From: DASRHK01 sp035650495
GTDB taxonomy: Bacteria > Pseudomonadota > Gammaproteobacteria > Nevskiales > Nevskiaceae
Length of the DNA: 26,468 nucleotides
Assembly: GCA_035650495.1 (NCBI GenBank)
Contig: DASRHK010000080.1
Location: 1 to 26,468 of the forward strand
Direction of reading: 5' to 3'
Part shown: one piece after another, positions 22,803-26,468 of the stretch
Layout of the letters: every line of letters starts with the position of its first letter
Position numbering within the stretch: position 1 is the first letter of the stretch
Notes under the pieces: generated by a model
Databases searched by the model: none
What the model saw: the letters and a program-made list of their open reading frames with translations, nothing else
What the model was told of the DNA's origin: nothing
Translations under genes and position numbers: made by a program

Positions 22803-25775
22803 GTGCTCGACCGAAAACCCGGCGATCCCATCGCCTCGCTAACTCCGGACCTTTCGCAGTCCGCCACCTTCCCGATTGCCTGCATCGGCGCTTCGGCCGG
22901 CGGCATCACCGTGCTGCAGGAACTGTTTCGCGCGCTGCCGCGCGAGCTGCGCGCGGCGCTCGTCGTCATCCAGCACTTGCCACCGGACCGCCGAAGCAGA
23001 TTGACCGACCTGATCCGCGCCTGGTCGCCGTTGCCCGTCGCCGATGCGAAGGACGGGCTCAAGGTTCGGCCAGGTCACGTCTACGTGCCGAATCCCAAGC
23101 ACGTGCTGACGCTGGAAGATGGCGTGTTCCGGACCCGACCAAGCAAAGGCGGATCGCGACGCCCGGGGATCGAGACCATCGATGCGTTTGCGGAAAGCCT
23201 CGCGCGCGATTGCGGCGCGCGAGCGCTCGCCGTGGTTCTCTCGGGCACCGGCATGGACGGCACCGCCGGCGCCGTGCGCATTCGCCAGTCGGGCGGGATG
23301 GTGCTCGTGCAGGATCCCGCGACCGCACTCTACGGCGCGATGCCCGGCGCGGTCGTCAGTCGCGGTTGCGCCGATCTGGTCCTGCCGGCGCGGGCGATCG
23401 CCGAGGAGCTCGGCGCGATCTGCAAGCCCGGCTACGTGCGTCCAAAATCATCCGGCGCCCTGCTCTCGGGCGTCACGGAGACGCTCGATCGCATCCTTGC
23501 GCTGATCGAGCGCGACGCGGGTCTCGATCTCTCCGGCTACAAGCCGAGTCCGCTGCTCTGGCGAATCCAGAGTCGCATGGACGTACGCAAAGTGGCCGCG
23601 TTCCGCGACTACGAGGCGTTGATCGCCGACGATCCCGCCGAGCTGCACGCACTCGTGCGCAACCTGCCGATCCAGACGACTTCGTTTTTCCGCGACGCCG
23701 CTGCCTGGGAAGCGCTGGACCATGAGCTGGCGCGATCGATCGCAGCCAACGGTGATCGCCAGCCGATCCGCGCGTGGACGCCCGCGTGCGCCAGCGGAGA
23801 GGAAGCGTATTCAGTGGCGATGTTGTTGAGCGAGCGTGCCGCGTCGAGCCCGAGCTTCCAGGTCTTCGCGACGGATGCATCCGCCGACATTCTCAGCCGC
23901 GCGAGCAGCGGCATCTTCTCCGAACACGCGATGCGCGCGCTTTCGCCGCAGCGCTGCGAGAGATTCTTCTACGCCGCCGACGGGCAGTGGCGCGTGCGGC
24001 GAAGCCTTCGCGAGCGCATGGTGTTCGCTCCGCAGAATCTGCTGATGGATCCGCCGATCACCGATGTCGACCTGATCACCTGCCGCAATCTCCTGATCTA
24101 CCTCGAGCAGGAGGTCGCCGAGCACGTCATCCGCGTTCTCCACGGCGCCTTGCGGCCCGGCGGCATCCTGTTCCTCGGCAGCGGCGAGCCCTTGCGCAAG
24201 CAACAACGCGGCTTCGCTGCGATCTCGGGCAAGCACCACATCTATCGCAAGTCCGAATCCATCCCGGAAGGGCGCGCCATCGTCACCAAGCGCAGGCCCA
24301 GGACGCGCGATGCCGCTGCGGTGTCGGCGCGCGCGCACCGTGCGGCCCGGGATCATTTCGGCATGCCGACCCTGCTCGTCAACGACAGCCTCACGATCCT
24401 GCGCATCTATGGCGACGTCGGTGGTTTCATCCGCACGCCCGAAGGCGAGCCGACCATCGATCTGCTGCGCGCGGCGCATCCCGCGCTCGTTCCGCATCTG
24501 CGCGAGGGCGTGCGGCGTGCGCTCGATCGCGCGAGCGAGGTCACCATCGATCGGATCACGACGCCCAGCGACGACGCATTTGCGTCCGTCAGCATCCGCA
24601 TCACGCCCGAAGCCGATTCTCCGGGCGGCAGCCGGCGCTTGCTCGTTTCGTTCATCGGCGAGATCGGGACGACGCCGAGCGAAGTGCGGCTGCACGCGAA
24701 ACACCAGGCGCTGCGGGACGCGATGCGGCTCTCGCGCGAGGAGCTGGACGCGTCGCGCGAGGAGCTGCAGGCGCTCAACGAAGAGCTCACGGCGAGCAAC
24801 GATCAGCTCAACGTCGCGATCGACGAGCTGGATCAATCCAACAACCAGCTCAAGGACAAGGTGACCGAGCTCGAGATGCAGAGCCAGGTCCTGAGCTCCG
24901 GCGCCGTGGCGACGCTGTTCATCGACGCCGACCTGCGCGTGCGCTGGTTCACGCCGGCCATCTGCGATCTGTTTCCGCTGCGGCAGGCCGACGTGGCGCG
25001 CCGGATCACCGATCTCATCCCGAAGTTCGAGGACGCGCAGTTCCTCGACGACGTCGGCGCGGTCATGCGCGATCGGAAGCAGCGCGAGGCGCAGGTGGAA
25101 TGCGTCGACGGACGCTGGTTCCTGCGGCGGGTCTATCCGCACCTGATCGACGATCGCGTGGCTGGCGTCGCGATCAATTTCACCGACATCAGCGAGCGCA
25201 AGCGCGCCGAGCTCGCGCTGCGCGAGAGCGATGCTTGGCTCGCAGGCCAGAAACAAGCCTTCGAGGCCGCGGTCAACGGAGCGCCCCTGAAGGAATCCCT
25301 CGGCGCGCTCGTGCGGACCTCGATGGAGCGGCTGGGCGGAGCCGTCCGCTGCGCCTTCTACCTCAGGGATGCCGACAAGCCGGTGTTGCATCACGTCGTC
25401 GGCATGAGCGAGCACTACGCGAAGTGTGTCGCCGACGTCGAAATCGGCGCGGGCTCCTTTGCGTGCGGATTGGCCGCCCACACGGGCCATGCCGAAATCA
25501 CTCCAGACGTGCTCGCCGCGCCGCTGTGGGAATCGTGGCGCTGGCTCGCGAAGGAGGCGGGCTATCGGGCCTGCTGGTCGTTTCCGATCCAGGCGACGGG
25601 CGCCAGGGTGATCGGCACGTTCGCGATGTACTTCCGGGAGCCGCGGCAGGCGACGCAGCGGGACCACGAGCTTGCGGGCGTCATCACGCGCGCGGCTGCG
25701 GTCATCATGACGCAGCACGGCGAGATCACGGACCTGCGGCGGTCGCAGATCGCGCCGGCTTCGATGCCGCACTGA
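22803..25775 (+). CDS. CheB-CheR-PAS-GAF hybrid chemotaxis-type protein
   Basis: 990 residues, GTG start. The CheB methylesterase domain (about 22-205) has its triad Ser31 (GASAGG), His58 (VIQHLPPD) and Asp152 (GTGMDGT). The CheR methyltransferase domain (about 215-485) has NLPIQTTSFFRD, the SAM loop CASGEEAYSVAM, ATDASADIL and TCRNLLIYL. A PAS-like region (about 523-620) is followed by a coiled coil (636-695, repeated EEL/NQL heptads), a PAS domain (697-805) and a GAF-like domain (806-979). There is no receiver domain and no histidine-kinase core at the end, unlike many CheB-CheR-PAS-kinase fusions. The usual CheR YxxxxLxRRI arginine pair reads LLWRI here. No other che gene is nearby. Role is probably methylation-linked signalling; target unknown. 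Confidence 0.9.
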   Translation: MLDRKPGDPIASLTPDLSQSATFPIACIGASAGGITVLQELFRALPRELRAALVVIQHLPPDRRSRLTDLIRAWSPLPVADAKDGLKVRPGHVYVPNPKHVLTLEDGVFRTRPSKGGSRRPGIETIDAFAESLARDCGARALAVVLSGTGMDGTAGAVRIRQSGGMVLVQDPATALYGAMPGAVVSRGCADLVLPARAIAEELGAICKPGYVRPKSSGALLSGVTETLDRILALIERDAGLDLSGYKPSPLLWRIQSRMDVRKVAAFRDYEALIADDPAELHALVRNLPIQTTSFFRDAAAWEALDHELARSIAANGDRQPIRAWTPACASGEEAYSVAMLLSERAASSPSFQVFATDASADILSRASSGIFSEHAMRALSPQRCERFFYAADGQWRVRRSLRERMVFAPQNLLMDPPITDVDLITCRNLLIYLEQEVAEHVIRVLHGALRPGGILFLGSGEPLRKQQRGFAAISGKHHIYRKSESIPEGRAIVTKRRPRTRDAAAVSARAHRAARDHFGMPTLLVNDSLTILRIYGDVGGFIRTPEGEPTIDLLRAAHPALVPHLREGVRRALDRASEVTIDRITTPSDDAFASVSIRITPEADSPGGSRRLLVSFIGEIGTTPSEVRLHAKHQALRDAMRLSREELDASREELQALNEELTASNDQLNVAIDELDQSNNQLKDKVTELEMQSQVLSSGAVATLFIDADLRVRWFTPAICDLFPLRQADVARRITDLIPKFEDAQFLDDVGAVMRDRKQREAQVECVDGRWFLRRVYPHLIDDRVAGVAINFTDISERKRAELALRESDAWLAGQKQAFEAAVNGAPLKESLGALVRTSMERLGGAVRCAFYLRDADKPVLHHVVGMSEHYAKCVADVEIGAGSFACGLAAHTGHAEITPDVLAAPLWESWRWLAKEAGYRACWSFPIQATGARVIGTFAMYFREPRQATQRDHELAGVITRAAAVIMTQHGEITDLRRSQIAPASMPH

Positions 25776-25790
25776 GGGCGAGGTCGGCCG

Positions 25791-26384
25791 CTAACCCGCC
25801 GGGAACATCAGCTCGTCCATCGCGTCGCACAGGCAGTGCAACAGCAGGATGTGTGTCTCCTGGATCCGCGCAGTGACTTTCGACGCCGCGCGCAATTCGA
25901 CATCGCCGGGCTCGAGCGCCTTCGCCATCGCGCCGCCGTCCTTGCCGGTGAGCGCGAGCACGCGCATGCCGATGCCATGGGCGGCTTCCATCGCCTTCAG
26001 CACGTTGCCGGAGTTGCCCGACGTCGAGATGCCCATCAGCACGTCGCCCTTGCGCCCGAGCGCGAGCACCTGCTTGGCGAACACGTCCTGATAGCTGTAG
26101 TCGTTGGCGATTGCGGTGAGCGCGGAGGTGTCGGTCGTCAGCGCGATGCCGGCGAGCGGCTTGCGCTCGCGCTCGTAGCGACCGGTGAGCTCGGCGGAGA
26201 AATGCTGCGCGTCGGCCGCGGAGCCGCCGTTGCCACAGGCGAGGATGCGTCCGTCGCCCTTCAGGCAATCGACGATCAGCTGCGCGCCTTTGAGCAGCGC
26301 CGGCAATTGCGACGCCAGCGTGTCGCGCTTGGTCTGGATGCTCGCCTCGAAGTGCGAGCGGATGCGTTGCTCGATCTTGTCCAT
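25791..26384 (-). CDS. diaA: DiaA/GmhA-like SIS-domain protein
   Basis: 197 residues with one SIS sugar-phosphate-isomerase domain: CGNGGSAADAQHFSAELTGR, then GDVLMGISTSGNSGNVLKAME, and the C-terminal KVTARIQETHILLLHCLCDAMDE. It matches DiaA, the tetramer that binds DnaA and stimulates initiation at oriC, and its paralogue GmhA, sedoheptulose-7-phosphate isomerase. The position right after yraN favours DiaA. I chose the ATG at 26384 (MDKIEQRIRSHFE) over the one at 26399 because GGGAG lies 5 bp before it and DiaA proteins start there. It is convergent with the CheB-CheR gene, 15 bp apart. Confidence 0.85.
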   Translation of the reverse strand: MDKIEQRIRSHFEASIQTKRDTLASQLPALLKGAQLIVDCLKGDGRILACGNGGSAADAQHFSAELTGRYERERKPLAGIALTTDTSALTAIANDYSYQDVFAKQVLALGRKGDVLMGISTSGNSGNVLKAMEAAHGIGMRVLALTGKDGGAMAKALEPGDVELRAASKVTARIQETHILLLHCLCDAMDELMFPAG

Positions 26385-26385
26385 G

Positions 26386-26468
26386 TCAGCTCCCGGCATC
26401 GAAGGCTGCGCGCAGCCATTCGATCTTGTTCGCGCCGTCCAGCGCGCAGACGTCGAAACGGATCGCGT
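26386..26468 (-). CDS. yraN: YraN (UPF0102) endonuclease-like protein, C-terminal end only
   Basis: Only the last 26 residues are in the window: IRFDVCALDG, then NKIEWLRAAFDAGS and a TGA. The RFDV...IEWLxxAF pattern is the C terminus of YraN, a small protein of the restriction-endonuclease-like fold whose role is uncertain. The stop is 1 bp before the diaA ATG; yraN-diaA order is as in E. coli, so the two are probably co-transcribed. Confidence 0.8.
   Translation of the reverse strand, partial: AIRFDVCALDGANKIEWLRAAFDAGS
26390..26394 (-). promoter_or_regulatory. Ribosome binding site that sets the diaA start
   Basis: GGGAG on the minus strand, 5 bp before the ATG at 26384 and inside the end of yraN. 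The alternative ATG at 26399 has no such site, so the shorter protein is preferred. Confidence 0.6.

Noticed and set aside
23811..25772. 653-codon minus-strand open frame opposite the CheB-CheR gene
   Set aside because: Shadow of a gene with intact catalytic motifs; the product is Arg/Ala/Asp-rich without domains and has no ribosome binding site that I trust.
22803..25775. Full CheB-CheR-PAS-histidine kinase fusion
   Set aside because: After the PAS domain the sequence is GAF-like and ends; no H-box, N-box or G-box of a kinase is present.

Overview
The window is a GC-rich, gene-dense stretch of bacterial chromosome with no mobile element, tRNA, rRNA or CRISPR array that I can see. Gene content and order point to Pseudomonadota, Beta- or Gammaproteobacteria: uvrA, an MFS gene and ssb in a row; the miaB-phoH-ybeY-corC operon; the yraN-diaA pair; a TrxR-like ferredoxin-NADP reductase; and a REP-type hairpin of the 'attcccgcc-ttc-gcgggaat' kind. 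I cannot name a genus. Intergenic gaps are short (all under 100 bp) and many genes are joined by ATGA/GTGA overlaps, so most of the window is a few polycistronic units.

Layout. (1) 1-5939, DNA repair and replication: the 5' three quarters of uvrA (minus), a YajR-like MFS transporter, ssb, a LigC-type ATP-dependent DNA ligase (plus), and a LigD/Prim-PolC-type polymerase (minus) whose 3' end overlaps the ligase by 62 bp. (2) 5969-10054, a zinc-acquisition-like unit: a small exported CxxC/His protein, a zinc-regulated-type outer membrane porin, a ZnuA-like binding protein, a ZnuB-like permease and a metallophosphoesterase. No ATPase gene is present. (3) 10051-15110, a minus-strand operon: ferredoxin-NADP reductase, a ~1060-residue exported Asp-box beta-propeller protein, a small ParB-like protein and an SRPBCC protein. 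(4) 15188-16648, an MDR-type quinone oxidoreductase, a REP hairpin and a low-molecular-weight tyrosine phosphatase with a TTG start. (5) 16678-22703, the conserved RNA-maintenance operon miaB-phoH-ybeY-corC. It continues not into lnt, as in E. coli, but into a DUF4105 membrane protein, then a GNAT acetyltransferase and a DUF2461 protein. (6) 22803-25775, a CheB-CheR-PAS-GAF fusion. (7) 25791-26468, minus-strand diaA and the 3' end of yraN.

The points I would look at first are: the DUF4105 gene in the lnt position (from memory, this family includes the Bacteroides lipoprotein N-acyltransferase Lnb); the zinc cluster without its ATPase; the translationally coupled reductase/propeller/ParB-like operon; a perfect 9-bp inverted repeat over the divergent reductase/quinone oxidoreductase promoter; and a REP hairpin that appears to supply the ribosome binding site of the phosphatase gene.
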